A stretch of DNA of 64,000 nucleotides from Opitutus sp. ER46 (GCF_003054705.1 NZ_QAYX01000017.1:248001-312000); one strand, 5' to 3'. Shown: positions 23,201 through 31,320, numbered from the stretch's first letter. A program made the numbers and translations. The notes: a model not told the origin generated them from the letters alone.

Positions 23201-24577
23201 CAATGGGACAACCGCCTTTGGGCCGGCACCGTGCGTGAAATCGCGTTCAGTTGGTTCAACCCGCTCGCCGGTCTGGCTCCCGGCTTTAGCAAGCCCGCGA
23301 CCGTCGCGTGGTACGCTTCGCACCGCCACAGCGCGCAAGGTGACGACCACTACCAGTACAGCTACCTGTTCAAGTACGCACTCGAGGTCCCGGCGGGGGC
23401 CAAGACGCTCACGTTGCCCGATAATCCGCGAATCCGTGTCCTGGCGATCTCGGTCGCGCGTGATGATCACGCGCAGGCCAAGGCCGCCACGCCGTTGTTC
23501 GACACGATGCGCGATCATCTGCCTGAAGCGCCTCGCGTGTCGCCGGCAGGTGGCACGTTCGATGATTCGCTGGCGGTGACGTTGCAGCCGCCGCTTTACT
23601 GGCGGCAGGGCGGCTTGCGTTACACGCTCGACGGCTCGAAGCCGACCGCGGCGTCCCCGGTCTACAGCGGCCCGGTAACCGTTCATCATGATGTCGTCGT
23701 GTCCGCCGCGGAGTTTGATGCCGCCGGCCGTTCCGGCCCGGTGGCTTCGGCCACCCTTCGGATCACCGACCGCACCGCGCCGCGCCTCCTCGAGGCTTGT
23801 GGCACGTCCACGAGCCCGCTGGTGCGGCTCACCTTCTCGGAGCCGGTCGATCCCAGCACGGCGGAGGTCGCGGCCAACTACGCGGTCAGTGGCGCCGAGG
23901 TGCGCGCGGCCAAGCTGATGGCCGATGGCCATACGGTGATGCTGACGCTCGCGGCGCCCGTGGCTGGTCCCGGCGACGTGACGGTGCGCGCGGTCCTGGA
24001 CCGCGCGCCCACTCCGAACCGCCTGGCGGAACAGACCCTCAAGCTGCAGGTGGTTCGCCCGGTGCTTGTCCGCGAGGGCGCGGTCGCCGGCGGAAGTGAG
24101 GAGGTCGCCTTGCCCGCGGGCTTCGCGAAGCGCGGCCGGTCCTGGACGATCAACGGATTCGTCCGCACCGAGCAGCCGGTGGCCAACCGCACAATGCTGT
24201 TCGGTTTCGGCCGCCTGGACGTGAAGGGCCGCGACGGGGTCGGCCGGTATTTCGGCAACTTCGCCAACGGACTCCATTTTTGGATGGGCCGTCCGCGCAT
24301 CGAACTGGAGAGCAATGTCGAGCTGAAGCCCGGCGTCTGGCAGATGCTGACCGCGACGTACGATGGCCGCACCTTGCGCATGTACGTGGACGGCCAGGAC
24401 GTGGGCGCGATCGACACCGAACTCGGCAACGACGAGGACATGCTGCGGCTCGCGCCGCTGGATCCGTGGGACAACGAACGGAAGTTCAAGGGGCAGATTC
24501 AGCAGGTGAGTGCGTGGGACGGCGTCCTGTCAGTCGCTGCGATCGAGGTGCTCAAGGCGGCGGGACCGCAACGATGA
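20261..24577 (+). CDS. Secreted GH38 alpha-mannosidase with C-terminal carbohydrate-binding-like domains
   Basis: This is a 1438-aa retaining alpha-mannosidase. The catalytic domain (about 45-390) has the zinc ligands in GYSHLDTQW (His53, Asp55) and the nucleophile Asp166 in MLPDCFGFPYSLP. The middle and beta domains of GH38 follow to about 880. The C-terminal part is extra to the usual enzyme: a chitobiase/FN3-like module near 1120 (YTLDGSKPTAASPVYSG), an Ig-like segment and a laminin-G/concanavalin-like domain from about 1290. A signal peptide (1-22) predicts export, unlike cytoplasmic MngB. It follows the PTS genes by 28 bases, so released mannose could be taken up by that PTS. The stop overlaps the next start (ATGA). 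Confidence 0.92.
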   Translation: MSIHVPRVLGLSILLASTCFAAAPVPGETFERAPARPVDTARDRNLYVVGYSHLDTQWRWTYPQVIRQFIGNTLKDNFALLEKYPNYVFNFSGSRRYEMMEEYYPAEFARLKDLVAAGRWFPAGSSVDENDSVVPSAESTLRHVLYGNAYFRRHFGVASEEFMLPDCFGFPYSLPTMLAHAGVKGFSTQKLTWGSAAGIPFKVGVWIGPDGNSVVAALDPGAYTGRVRTDLSASESWLKRINATGAQSGAFVDYHYFGTGDQGGAPDEESVRWVEQSIAGKGPVRVIPAKADQLFLDLSPEQRAKLPQYRGELLLTQHSAGSITSAAYMKRWNRKNELLADAAERAAVTADWLGAARYPAAKLYRAWDLVLGSQMHDMLPGTSVPKAYEFCWNDEILAANQYAAVLEHSVGGIAAGLDTRAQGVALVVYNPLGFAREDVVEAAVTFPAGAPAHVRVRAPDGHDLPVQVLRRDGNTLHVAFVAGLAPVSFATFDVTGADTAAASDGTLKISASALENARYRVAVDAQGDIASVHDKVANRELLAGPSRLAFQFERPREYPAWNMDWEDRQKPPRGFVSGPAQVRIVESGPVRVALEITRETDGSRFVQTVRLARGGAGDRVEVATRIDWQTRESSLKAVFPLTVSNPMATYDSQVGTLDRGNNEPKKYEVPQHQWFNLDAPDQSYGVAVLNDSKFGSDKPDDATLRLTLLYTPATRDRYQDQATQDFGRHEILYAITGHAGDWRRGQVPQSAARLNQPMLAFTTPSHPGALGRGVSLFQVTAENVLLQAVKKAEQGDEIVVRFRELSGTAAKGVRLRAAGAIAAAREVDGQERPLAGATIDHGELVFDLQGYGLRAFALKLDPAKSLVTPTASQPVPLTFTDDVVSTNAKRTDGSFDSAGRALPAEQLPATIVSEGVEFQMGPTQDGRANALTARGQRIALPAGFDRVYLLAAADGDTTGVFRIDDRSTELRVQDWTGYIGQWDNRLWAGTVREIAFSWFNPLAGLAPGFSKPATVAWYASHRHSAQGDDHYQYSYLFKYALEVPAGAKTLTLPDNPRIRVLAISVARDDHAQAKAATPLFDTMRDHLPEAPRVSPAGGTFDDSLAVTLQPPLYWRQGGLRYTLDGSKPTAASPVYSGPVTVHHDVVVSAAEFDAAGRSGPVASATLRITDRTAPRLLEACGTSTSPLVRLTFSEPVDPSTAEVAANYAVSGAEVRAAKLMADGHTVMLTLAAPVAGPGDVTVRAVLDRAPTPNRLAEQTLKLQVVRPVLVREGAVAGGSEEVALPAGFAKRGRSWTINGFVRTEQPVANRTMLFGFGRLDVKGRDGVGRYFGNFANGLHFWMGRPRIELESNVELKPGVWQMLTATYDGRTLRMYVDGQDVGAIDTELGNDEDMLRLAPLDPWDNERKFKGQIQQVSAWDGVLSVAAIEVLKAAGPQR

Positions 24578-25761
24578 TGCGATTCGCGCATATCGCAGTG
24601 CGGCTGGCTGGGTACCGCCCGGTTCGTTCGGTGCTGGCGGTGCTTGGCCTGGCGCTCTTTGGCTCGGCTGCTGTCGCACACCCGGGATACCTGACCTCGG
24701 CCCGGGCGGTCATTGGCACCGAGGGCACGTGTCGCGTGGCGGTGACCTGCGACGTGCTGGCGCTCGCGCTGAACGATCTGTCGGACCGTGTGCCTGACCG
24801 GGCAATGCTCGAGTTGCTCGACGGCCCGCGGGCCGAGTTGGACCGCCAGTTGCAGGACGCGAGCCGGCGCTTCCTGCGGCATTCGCGGGTGCTGGCCGAC
24901 GGCCGCGAGCTGCCGCTCGAGGCCGACCGGTTTCCTGCGGCCGCCGACCTGCTCAAACCCGGCGCGCCGCACCGCCTGCAACGCCTGCCGGTGCTCGCGA
25001 CCGCCGAGTTCTCCTGCGTGCTGCCTCCGGGAACGCGGCAGGTGGCGTTTGAGTTTCCGGACGTCATTGGCGCCGTCGTCCTGACCGTGGAACGGCCCGG
25101 CGAAGAGGCCTACGCCGAGTCGGTGCCGCCGGGGACGCGCAGCCTGGAACTGCCGCTCGCGCTGGACGCCACGCGGTCGGCGACGGGCCGGCCCTGGCGG
25201 GCAAGGTTGGCCGGATACGGCAGCTATGTGCGACTGGGGTTCGTGCATATTTTCCCTCTTGGCCTCGATCATGTGCTGTTCGTGTTGGGACTGTTCCTGT
25301 TGGGCGGCCGGCTTTCCGGACTGTTGTGGCAGGTGACGGCTTTTACGGTGGCGCACAGTGCGACGCTCGCGCTGGCGCTCTACGGCGTGTTCAAGGCGCC
25401 GGATGCGGTGGTCGAGCCGCTGATCGCGGCTTCGATCGTCCTCGTGGCAATCGACAACCTGCGGGGAGGGGAGCTGCGGTGGTGGCGCGTGGCCGTCGTA
25501 TTCGCGTTCGGCCTGGTTCACGGCATGGGCTTTGCCGGGGCGCTGCAGGAACTCGGGCTGCCGCGGGCCGAATTCGTGCCCGCGTTGGTGGGGTTCAATG
25601 CGGGCGTGGAACTCGGCCAGCTTGCCGTCATCGCATTGGCCTTCCTAGCGGTCGGCTGGGCGCGTGCGTGGCCTCGGTACCGGCGCTGGGTGGTCGTGCC
25701 CGCGTCGCTGGCCATTGGTGCCGTCGCGCTGTTCTGGACGGTTGAGCGCGTGATCGCGTAG
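24574..25761 (+). CDS. HupE/UreJ-family membrane protein
   Basis: This is a 395-aa protein with a signal peptide (ending SAAVAHPG), an exported N-terminal domain of about 190 residues, and a C-terminal HupE/UreJ-like membrane domain of six or seven helices. The signature GFVHIFPLGLDHVLFVLG with its conserved His and Asp is present. HupE/UreJ proteins are linked to nickel uptake for hydrogenase and urease, but this long subgroup is widespread and uncharacterised, and no nickel enzyme is near. It overlaps the alpha-mannosidase stop by four bases, so it is the last gene of the PTS-mannosidase operon. A role in metal supply for the zinc-dependent GH38 enzyme would be pure speculation. Confidence 0.82.
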   Translation: MMRFAHIAVRLAGYRPVRSVLAVLGLALFGSAAVAHPGYLTSARAVIGTEGTCRVAVTCDVLALALNDLSDRVPDRAMLELLDGPRAELDRQLQDASRRFLRHSRVLADGRELPLEADRFPAAADLLKPGAPHRLQRLPVLATAEFSCVLPPGTRQVAFEFPDVIGAVVLTVERPGEEAYAESVPPGTRSLELPLALDATRSATGRPWRARLAGYGSYVRLGFVHIFPLGLDHVLFVLGLFLLGGRLSGLLWQVTAFTVAHSATLALALYGVFKAPDAVVEPLIAASIVLVAIDNLRGGELRWWRVAVVFAFGLVHGMGFAGALQELGLPRAEFVPALVGFNAGVELGQLAVIALAFLAVGWARAWPRYRRWVVVPASLAIGAVALFWTVERVIA

Positions 25762-25776
25762 TTGCCCGCTGGACAC

Positions 25777-25803
25777 AAAAAAGGCCGGGGGCAAATCCCG
25801 GCC
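25777..25803 (-). terminator. Rho-independent terminator of the 71-aa protein gene
   Basis: Read on the minus strand, a 7-bp GC stem (GGCCGGG with CCCGGCC), a 7-base loop and a run of six T residues follow the small gene's stop by about 20 bases. It also sits just after the stop of the convergent HupE-like gene, but the T-run favours minus-strand termination. Confidence 0.8.
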
Positions 25804-25822
25804 TCGGACGCCGCGGGGCGGC

Positions 25823-26038
25823 TTACCCTTTCGCGAGCTGCTTTCGCAACTGGTCGAAGATCGAGTCCATCTGCGGCGTGGGCGCCAGTTCCTCCGGATG
25901 CGCCGCGAGCCGGTTTTGAATGGCCACGAAGTCTTCCGCGGTCTGCCGACATAGCGCGGAATCGCCGGGATTGGCCGACTGCCGGCCGACTTCGGACGTG
26001 AGCCTGCTGGTCTGGTTGATCCGATCCACGGGATTCAT
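25823..26038 (-). CDS. Small uncharacterised helical protein (71 aa)
   Basis: I do not recognise this 71-aa protein. It is soluble, polar and predicted mostly helical (DRINQTSRLTSEVGRQ, then an AEDFVAIQNRLAAHPEEL stretch), with no signal peptide or membrane segment. One cysteine is present. A clear terminator immediately downstream and the normal codon pattern support a real gene. It stands alone between a convergent and a co-oriented gene, with about 60 bp to the D,D-carboxypeptidase stop. No function is proposed. Confidence 0.65.
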   Translation of the reverse strand: MNPVDRINQTSRLTSEVGRQSANPGDSALCRQTAEDFVAIQNRLAAHPEELAPTPQMDSIFDQLRKQLAKG

Positions 26039-26100
26039 GGCCGCCGAGTTAGGCAGGGATCATTCGCAAAATACAGGTGAAAATCCGCCGGGTGGCGAAA

Positions 26101-27171
26101 CTACTTCCTCGGGAGCGGAAAAGTGATGCTCGGCTGCTCCGGCGTTCCCGCCGGCGCCGAGGGAGAGCCGGCGGCAGGGGCGGCCCGCCCGGGCTCGATG
26201 GCGATCACTGCGGGTTTTACGTATTTGGCGCGTTCGGACGCAAACGTGGGGCCTTCAGTCGGCAGCGCAGCGAACGCGCGCTCGAGCGTCTCGATGGTCT
26301 TGCGGTCCCGCGAACGACCGTAGTCGAGCTGACCACCGGGCCCGAGGGCGCCCATGATGACCACAATCACGCGCCGGCCATTGCGTTCGGCCGTGGCGCT
26401 CAGGCAGTACCCGGCATCCTTCGTGAATCCCGTCTTCAGCCCATCCACGCCGTCAACTTCACCGACGAGCTTGTTGTGGTTTACCATCTGTAGCGGGCCC
26501 TGCTTGCGGAGCGGGCCAAAGTCGCGCTGACGGACCGACGAGTACTTCAGGACATCAGTGTGGAGCAGCAGATGCCGGCAGAGCACCGCGAAATCCCGCG
26601 CCGTCGTGATGTCGCCGTCGGCGGTGCGGCGGGTGGAGGGCGGCAGTCCGTGCGGCGAACGAAAGGTCGTCTTCGTCATGCCGAGTTCGCGGGCCTTCTG
26701 GTTCATCAACGCGACGAACGCGTCCCGCGAACCGGCGGAGACGCGCGCCAGGGCATGGGCGGCGTCGTTCGCGGACTGGATCATCATCGCGTAGATGAGC
26801 TCCTCGACCGTGAAGCTCTCCCGGGGATCGAGGTAAACCTGCGTTCCACCCATTCCGCAGTCGGACTTGTCGATCTTTACGACCGTATCGAGGCTGAGGT
26901 TGCCGGCGGCGAGTTTGTCCGCGAGGACTGCATACGTCATCAACTTGGTCATGCTGGCCGGCGCGCCCACCTCGTCGGCATTCTCTTCCACCAGTACCGC
27001 TCCGGACGTGGCGTCCGTGGCGATGATGCTGCGGTAGGTAGGCTGGGCCTTGGCGGCACCGGACTTGGCGCGGGCGCCGGCGGCGTGAGCGGCCGGCAGC
27101 GCGGCCACCACCGCGACGAGGACAAGGAGTCCACCGAGGATGCGGGTGCGGAAGCGAGACGAGAAAACCAT
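26101..27171 (-). CDS. D-alanyl-D-alanine carboxypeptidase (PBP5-like, peptidase S11)
   Basis: This is a 356-aa exported serine carboxypeptidase that trims the terminal D-Ala from peptidoglycan stem peptides. All three active-site motifs are present: Ser73-x-x-Lys76 (SMTK), Ser133-Ala-Asn135 (SAND) and Lys246-Thr-Gly248 (KTGFT). A signal peptide covers residues 1-30 (LPAAHA). The C-terminus is Pro/Ala-rich and lacks an obvious amphipathic membrane anchor, so it may be periplasmic rather than membrane-bound like E. coli PBP5. It is divergent from the DUF4405 gene, with 174 bp between the starts. Confidence 0.92.
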   Translation of the reverse strand: MVFSSRFRTRILGGLLVLVAVVAALPAAHAAGARAKSGAAKAQPTYRSIIATDATSGAVLVEENADEVGAPASMTKLMTYAVLADKLAAGNLSLDTVVKIDKSDCGMGGTQVYLDPRESFTVEELIYAMMIQSANDAAHALARVSAGSRDAFVALMNQKARELGMTKTTFRSPHGLPPSTRRTADGDITTARDFAVLCRHLLLHTDVLKYSSVRQRDFGPLRKQGPLQMVNHNKLVGEVDGVDGLKTGFTKDAGYCLSATAERNGRRVIVVIMGALGPGGQLDYGRSRDRKTIETLERAFAALPTEGPTFASERAKYVKPAVIAIEPGRAAPAAGSPSAPAGTPEQPSITFPLPRK

Positions 27172-27299
27172 CCGCGCGACAAAGGGGAATTTCGTCCGCC
27201 GGGCGAGTCAAAAGGCGGGGCGGCCGAAGGGTGGCTGGTTGACCTTTGGTGGCAAAGGGTTAGGCGCTGCCGGAGCGGCGTGGCCAATTCTTCGCCGGC

Positions 27300-27330
27300 G
27301 TAATGCGGCCGTAATGTTCGATCCGGTAAT
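27300..27330 (+). promoter_or_regulatory. Direct GTAAT repeats upstream of DUF4405/two-component operon
   Basis: GTAAT occurs at 27300-27304, 27311-27315 and 27326-27330, just before the DUF4405 start at 27346. The first two copies are 11 bp apart, the spacing expected for tandem binding of an OmpR/PhoB-type regulator, and such a regulator is encoded in the operon that follows. Autoregulation is a reasonable inference but is untested. Confidence 0.35.
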
Positions 27331-27345
27331 CTTGGCGCCTCGAAC

Positions 27346-27678
27346 ATGAATGCGTCTCTTCCTTCCAAGCCTTCGCTCTCTCCCTTTGTGGCGGTCGCCT
27401 TTGCCGTGATCTCCATCACCGGCGTGCTCCTGTTCTTCCACGTGAAGAACGGCCCGATCATGGTGCTGCACGAATGGTTCGGCTGGGCCTTCGTCATCGC
27501 GGGCGCCGTCCACGTGCTGCTGAACTGGCGCCCGCTGCTCGGCTATCTGAAGCTCCGGCGCGGCGTGCTGTCGCTCACGGTTGCGCTCGTGCTGGTGGTC
27601 GCGCTCGGCGCGCTGGGCTGGAATCACCGCGGCGGGCCGCATGGCCGCCCTATGGTGGCGCAGGGCGGCACCCCGTGA
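27346..27678 (+). CDS. DUF4405-family small membrane protein
   Basis: This is a 110-aa protein with three hydrophobic helices (around 13-32, 40-59 and 73-91). The segment VLHEWFGWAFVIAGAVHVLLNW, abbreviated here as HEWFGW and AGAVHVLLNW, is typical of DUF4405, a cytochrome-b-like family in which the two helix-embedded histidines could bind haem. The C-terminus is short and Gly/His-rich. It is followed after 71 bp by a response regulator and a sensor kinase on the same strand, so it may be part of the signal input or a target of that system. The biochemical role is unknown. Confidence 0.75.
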   Translation: MNASLPSKPSLSPFVAVAFAVISITGVLLFFHVKNGPIMVLHEWFGWAFVIAGAVHVLLNWRPLLGYLKLRRGVLSLTVALVLVVALGALGWNHRGGPHGRPMVAQGGTP

Positions 27679-27749
27679 GCGGGGCGGGATCCGAGTGCCG
27701 GCACGCCGCCGGCTTCCCATCGGCCGGAGAGCTGCTACGCTCCCGGGCC

Positions 27750-28418
27750 ATGAGAGTACTTGTGGTCGAGGACGCCCCGCGCTTGCAGCGCGCCGTGGCC
27801 GCGGCCCTGCGCCATGCCGGCTATGCGGTGGATGTCGCCGGCGACGGCGAAGAGGGCCTCTGGCTGGCGCAGGCAAACGCGTACGATGCCGTCGTCCTCG
27901 ACTGGATGCTGCCCAAGCGCGACGGCCTGACCGTCCTCCGGCGCCTGCGCGAGTCGGGGCAGGAGACCCACGTGCTGATGCTGACGGCGCGCGACACGGT
28001 GGCGGACCGTGTCACCGGGTTGCAGGGCGGCGCGGACGATTACCTCGTAAAGCCGTTTGCGCTGGAAGAACTGCTGGCGCGCGTGGAGGCGCTCTGCCGA
28101 CGCGCGTATGGCCGCAAGAGCAGCCGCCTCGAGGTCGGGCCGCTGGTGCTGGATACGGCGGCGAAGCGCGCCTTCGTCGCGGACGCTCCGCTCGAACTCT
28201 CCGCGCGTGAGTATTCGCTGCTCGAGTACCTGGCGCGCCGCGCCGGCGAGGTCGTGCCGCGGCACGAGATCGAGGCGCACCTGTACGACGAACGCGTGGA
28301 CCCGATGAGCAACGTGGTCGACTCGGCCATCTGCCTGCTGCGAAAGAAACTGGGCACGCCTTTGATCCACACCCGGCGGGGCCAGGGGTACGTGCTCGCC
28401 GTGTCGCCGGCGCCATGA
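27750..28418 (+). CDS. OmpR/PhoB-family response regulator
   Basis: This is a 222-aa transcription factor. The receiver domain (1-115) has the acidic pair VVEDA, phospho-acceptor Asp51 in VVLDWMLPKRDG, and KPF. The winged-helix domain (about 125-220) shows ELSAREYSLLEYLARR and the recognition region VVDSAICLLRKKLG, ending RRGQGYVL. The layout resembles CusR/QseB-type regulators. ATG 27750 is supported by the receiver beginning at once (MRVLVVED). The stop overlaps the sensor kinase start by four bases (ATGA), giving a coupled two-component pair. Confidence 0.94.
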   Translation: MRVLVVEDAPRLQRAVAAALRHAGYAVDVAGDGEEGLWLAQANAYDAVVLDWMLPKRDGLTVLRRLRESGQETHVLMLTARDTVADRVTGLQGGADDYLVKPFALEELLARVEALCRRAYGRKSSRLEVGPLVLDTAAKRAFVADAPLELSAREYSLLEYLARRAGEVVPRHEIEAHLYDERVDPMSNVVDSAICLLRKKLGTPLIHTRRGQGYVLAVSPAP

Positions 28419-29797
28419 CCTCCATTCGCCGCCGCCTCGCGCTCGCGCTGTGCCTCGGGCTCGGCGTCCTCCTCCTGCTCGGACTGGGCGGGCTCTATTG
28501 GGGCCTGCGCGGTGCGCTCGTGCATCAGTTGGACGAGACGCTTCTGGCCATCGCCCACGACCTCGAGGCGGACCTCCGGCGCGGCGAGACCCCGATGATC
28601 GATTCCGCGCCGCCGCACAGTCGCGATCCGCGGCGGGGGCAGCGCTACTTTTTCCAGATTGCCGACCACGAGGGTAAGGTGCTCCACGCGCAGGGCCTCG
28701 CGGATACGGCCTATTTTAGCCCGCGGCCGGAACGGCGTGGCGGGCCGGTGTTCGGCGATATCGTCCTGCCACAAGGCGAGCCCGGCCGCGCCTTGTTGCT
28801 CATGGCCAAGTCCGTGTCCACGGCGGGGGGACCGCTCCGGATTGTGGTTGCCACCGATCGGGAGGCGCTGGCGCACGTGCTGGGAACGCTCGTCGTTGGT
28901 ATCTCGGTGCTGGGTGTCGCGCTGATCGCCGCGATCGTCGCCTTCGTGCTCTGGGCGCTTCGGCGGGAGCTCCGGCCGATCGACCGGCTGGCGGGAGAAG
29001 CGGCGGCGATCGATGCGCGGTCGCTGGATCGCCGGTTCCGGCTGGATGGGCTGCCGGCGGAACTGCGTCCGATTGCCCTGCGCCTGAACGACCTGCTCGC
29101 GCGGCTCGAAGAATCCTTTGCCCGCGAGCGGCGGGTGAGTTCGGACTTGGCGCACGAACTGCGCACGCCGCTGGCCGAACTGCGCGTGCTCGCCGAGTCG
29201 GCGCTGAAGTGGCCGGACACGCGGGACCCGGAGAGCGATCGGGACGTCCTGGCCATCGCCACCCACATGGACGCCTTGCTCAGCCGGATGCTGCTGATCG
29301 CCCGCAGCGAGGAAGGGCGGATCGCACTCACGCTCGAAACCGTGGCGGTGGACGCGCTGGTTCGGGAGGTGTGGTCGCGGCTCGAGGAGCGCGCGCAGGC
29401 GCGGGGGATCGTGCCGTCGGTCGCCTGGACGCCGCTGCCCGCGAGCGCGGATCGCGTGCTGCTGCGCTCGGTGATCACGAATCTCCTCGAGAATGCCGTC
29501 GACTACACCGCCCAGGGCGGCGCGCTCACGATTGCGTTTCAGGTCGAGAACCCGGCAACGGCGGTCGTCGTGATCACGAACGCGGTGGCGGACCTTTCGC
29601 CGGACGAGGTTCCGCGGATGTTCGAGCGCTATTGGCGGAAGGACGCCGCGAGAGGTTCCGGCGCCCATTTTGGACTGGGCCTGGCGCTGACGCAGCGGTT
29701 CTGCGTGGCGATGGGGTGGAGCATCCAGGCCGAGATGCCGCAACCTGGACTGTTGGCGATGCGCGTTCGCGGACCGCTGGCCGCGCCCGGCCGTTGA
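28415..29797 (+). CDS. Two-component sensor histidine kinase
   Basis: This is a 460-aa membrane kinase, partner of the preceding response regulator. Helix one is at residues 10-32 and helix two near 155-178, enclosing a periplasmic sensor domain of about 120 residues. A HAMP domain follows, then HisKA with His247 in LAHELRTPLAE, and an ATPase domain with NLLENAVDYT and GLGLALT. The D-box is weak in this protein (TNAVADLSPDEVP in place of the usual D-x-G-x-G), as in some QseC/CusS relatives. The signal is unknown; histidine- or cysteine-rich metal motifs are not evident in the sensor domain. Confidence 0.9.
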   Translation: MTSIRRRLALALCLGLGVLLLLGLGGLYWGLRGALVHQLDETLLAIAHDLEADLRRGETPMIDSAPPHSRDPRRGQRYFFQIADHEGKVLHAQGLADTAYFSPRPERRGGPVFGDIVLPQGEPGRALLLMAKSVSTAGGPLRIVVATDREALAHVLGTLVVGISVLGVALIAAIVAFVLWALRRELRPIDRLAGEAAAIDARSLDRRFRLDGLPAELRPIALRLNDLLARLEESFARERRVSSDLAHELRTPLAELRVLAESALKWPDTRDPESDRDVLAIATHMDALLSRMLLIARSEEGRIALTLETVAVDALVREVWSRLEERAQARGIVPSVAWTPLPASADRVLLRSVITNLLENAVDYTAQGGALTIAFQVENPATAVVVITNAVADLSPDEVPRMFERYWRKDAARGSGAHFGLGLALTQRFCVAMGWSIQAEMPQPGLLAMRVRGPLAAPGR

Positions 29798-29846
29798 GAG
29801 TCGCGCGGGCCGGAGCGGCGGCGGCGGGCGGGGCGTGTGCGCGGGC

Positions 29847-31316
29847 TCAGACCACGCGGATGCAGGCGAGCCCGAGGAGCTGGGCAACCTTCTCGAGTTT
29901 GGCCGTCACGTGGCCGATGCCCACCGCGCAATGGTGCGCCGGGCCGTGGGCGTTCCAGCGGTTGACAAACTCGCGGGCGCCGCAGGCGAACCGGTACCGG
30001 CTGTTGGTGTTGCCGATTTCCAGAATCGGACCCGCCACCGATTCACCCTCGGCGCACAGCAGCGCCAGCTTGCCGTCGGCACCCTCGACGATCGAGAGCA
30101 GCGTGACCGGGCCGTGCCGGACGGCCATCTCGACCGACAGGCCGCGGCCAACCTTGCCGTGGTAAACCTTCAGCGGGCGGACCTTGGTCTTGCCCTCGGC
30201 GATGCGGATGTGCCCGGGGCCGTCGTGCCCCATGAGGACGACGTCGGCCTTGAAATCCATCGCGTAGTACTCCGTGAACGAGCCGCCCACGCCGAGGAGA
30301 TCCATGATCTTCATCGCCTGCACATTCTTCACTTCGTACTCGCCGGCGACGGGTACGCCCTGGCCGGTGAGCAGCGAGGTCCCGAGAATGATCGAAGCCA
30401 GCGTGGTCTCGTTCTCCGCCACGCCGGTGCCCTTGTAATAGTAGGCCATCGAGCCCAGCCGGTAGCGGCGCACCATCTGGTCGAGCGCGAGCGACGTGCG
30501 GGCTGCCTCAGCCAGATCGTCGGCTTCACAGTCCGACTGGACGTCGAAGGTCTGCCGAATCTCGGCCACCCGGCGGGTGATCTCCGCGGCGGGGACTTCC
30601 CGACGGAGCGCGGCCAGTTCGTCCACTTCGAGTATCTCCACTTGGGTGCCGAAGGTGGCACACTGGAGCGTCACGTCGGAGTAGATGTCCAGCATCCCGC
30701 TGTAGTAGTGGCCCATGAGACCGAGGCGGTTGTCGCGCATGCCGGCGACGACGCGCGCGGCCTCGACCCACCCATCGATCTCGTTCCAGCAGACCGGATC
30801 GTCCTCGAGGACGCCCGTCACCTGGTGGAACGGAATGCCCGCGCGTTTGAAGACGTTGGCGATTTCCGGGACTGGGCAGGCGGCGCAGTAGGCGAGCCAC
30901 TCGCCGGTCATGCGGGTGCGGTCGCCGAGTTGGTTGAAACGGGCGTAGTCGATCGCCGGTTCCGGGGCGAGATTCAGGACGATCACGGGGACTCGTGCCC
31001 GCTGGATCACCGGCAGAACCGTCGAGGAGAGCGCGTAGGTCGTGACGTAGAGGAACACGATGTCGACGTCGGCGCGCCGGAGTTCCCGGCCCGCGCTTTG
31101 CGCGCGATCCGCCGAGTCCACCAGGCCGACGTTCACAATCTCGACGCCGGGACGACTGAGCTTGGCGCCAACGCGTGCCAGGTACCCTTCGAGCCGCTCC
31201 TTGAGACCGGCGAACTGCGGCCAGTAGGCGTCGAGGCCGATGCCGAAGAGCCCAACTCGGAGCGTCGGGGAGGTGAGGGAGGGCGAGGCGGGGGAAACGG
31301 GTGAGGATGGGGCCAT
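29847..31316 (-). CDS. L-arabinose/L-fucose isomerase-family protein
   Basis: This is a 489-aa member of the AraA/FucI superfamily of Mn-dependent aldose-ketose isomerases. The region GVPVAGEYEVKNVQAMKIMD with SFTEYYAMDF aligns with the catalytic Glu-containing GEGDWK and GTSFMEDY segments of E. coli AraA, and a late HGPAHH fits the metal-binding His. An N-terminal 25-30 residues rich in Ser/Pro precede the fold (LRVGLFGIGLDAYWPQF). ATG 31316 is chosen over an in-frame ATG at 31388 because the extension is low-complexity and runs into the promoter area. It is divergent from a secreted GH2-GH127 series that should release L-arabinose, so arabinose isomerisation is the likely role. Exact substrate remains open. 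Confidence 0.8.
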   Translation of the reverse strand: MAPSSPVSPASPSLTSPTLRVGLFGIGLDAYWPQFAGLKERLEGYLARVGAKLSRPGVEIVNVGLVDSADRAQSAGRELRRADVDIVFLYVTTYALSSTVLPVIQRARVPVIVLNLAPEPAIDYARFNQLGDRTRMTGEWLAYCAACPVPEIANVFKRAGIPFHQVTGVLEDDPVCWNEIDGWVEAARVVAGMRDNRLGLMGHYYSGMLDIYSDVTLQCATFGTQVEILEVDELAALRREVPAAEITRRVAEIRQTFDVQSDCEADDLAEAARTSLALDQMVRRYRLGSMAYYYKGTGVAENETTLASIILGTSLLTGQGVPVAGEYEVKNVQAMKIMDLLGVGGSFTEYYAMDFKADVVLMGHDGPGHIRIAEGKTKVRPLKVYHGKVGRGLSVEMAVRHGPVTLLSIVEGADGKLALLCAEGESVAGPILEIGNTNSRYRFACGAREFVNRWNAHGPAHHCAVGIGHVTAKLEKVAQLLGLACIRVV

Positions 31317-31320
31317 GGGA

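Noticed and set aside
28415-29797. Sensor kinase judged inactive because of a weak D-box
   Set aside because: The H-box, N-box and the GLGL segment are intact, and QseC/CusS-type relatives often have a divergent D-box, so it is kept as a functional kinase.
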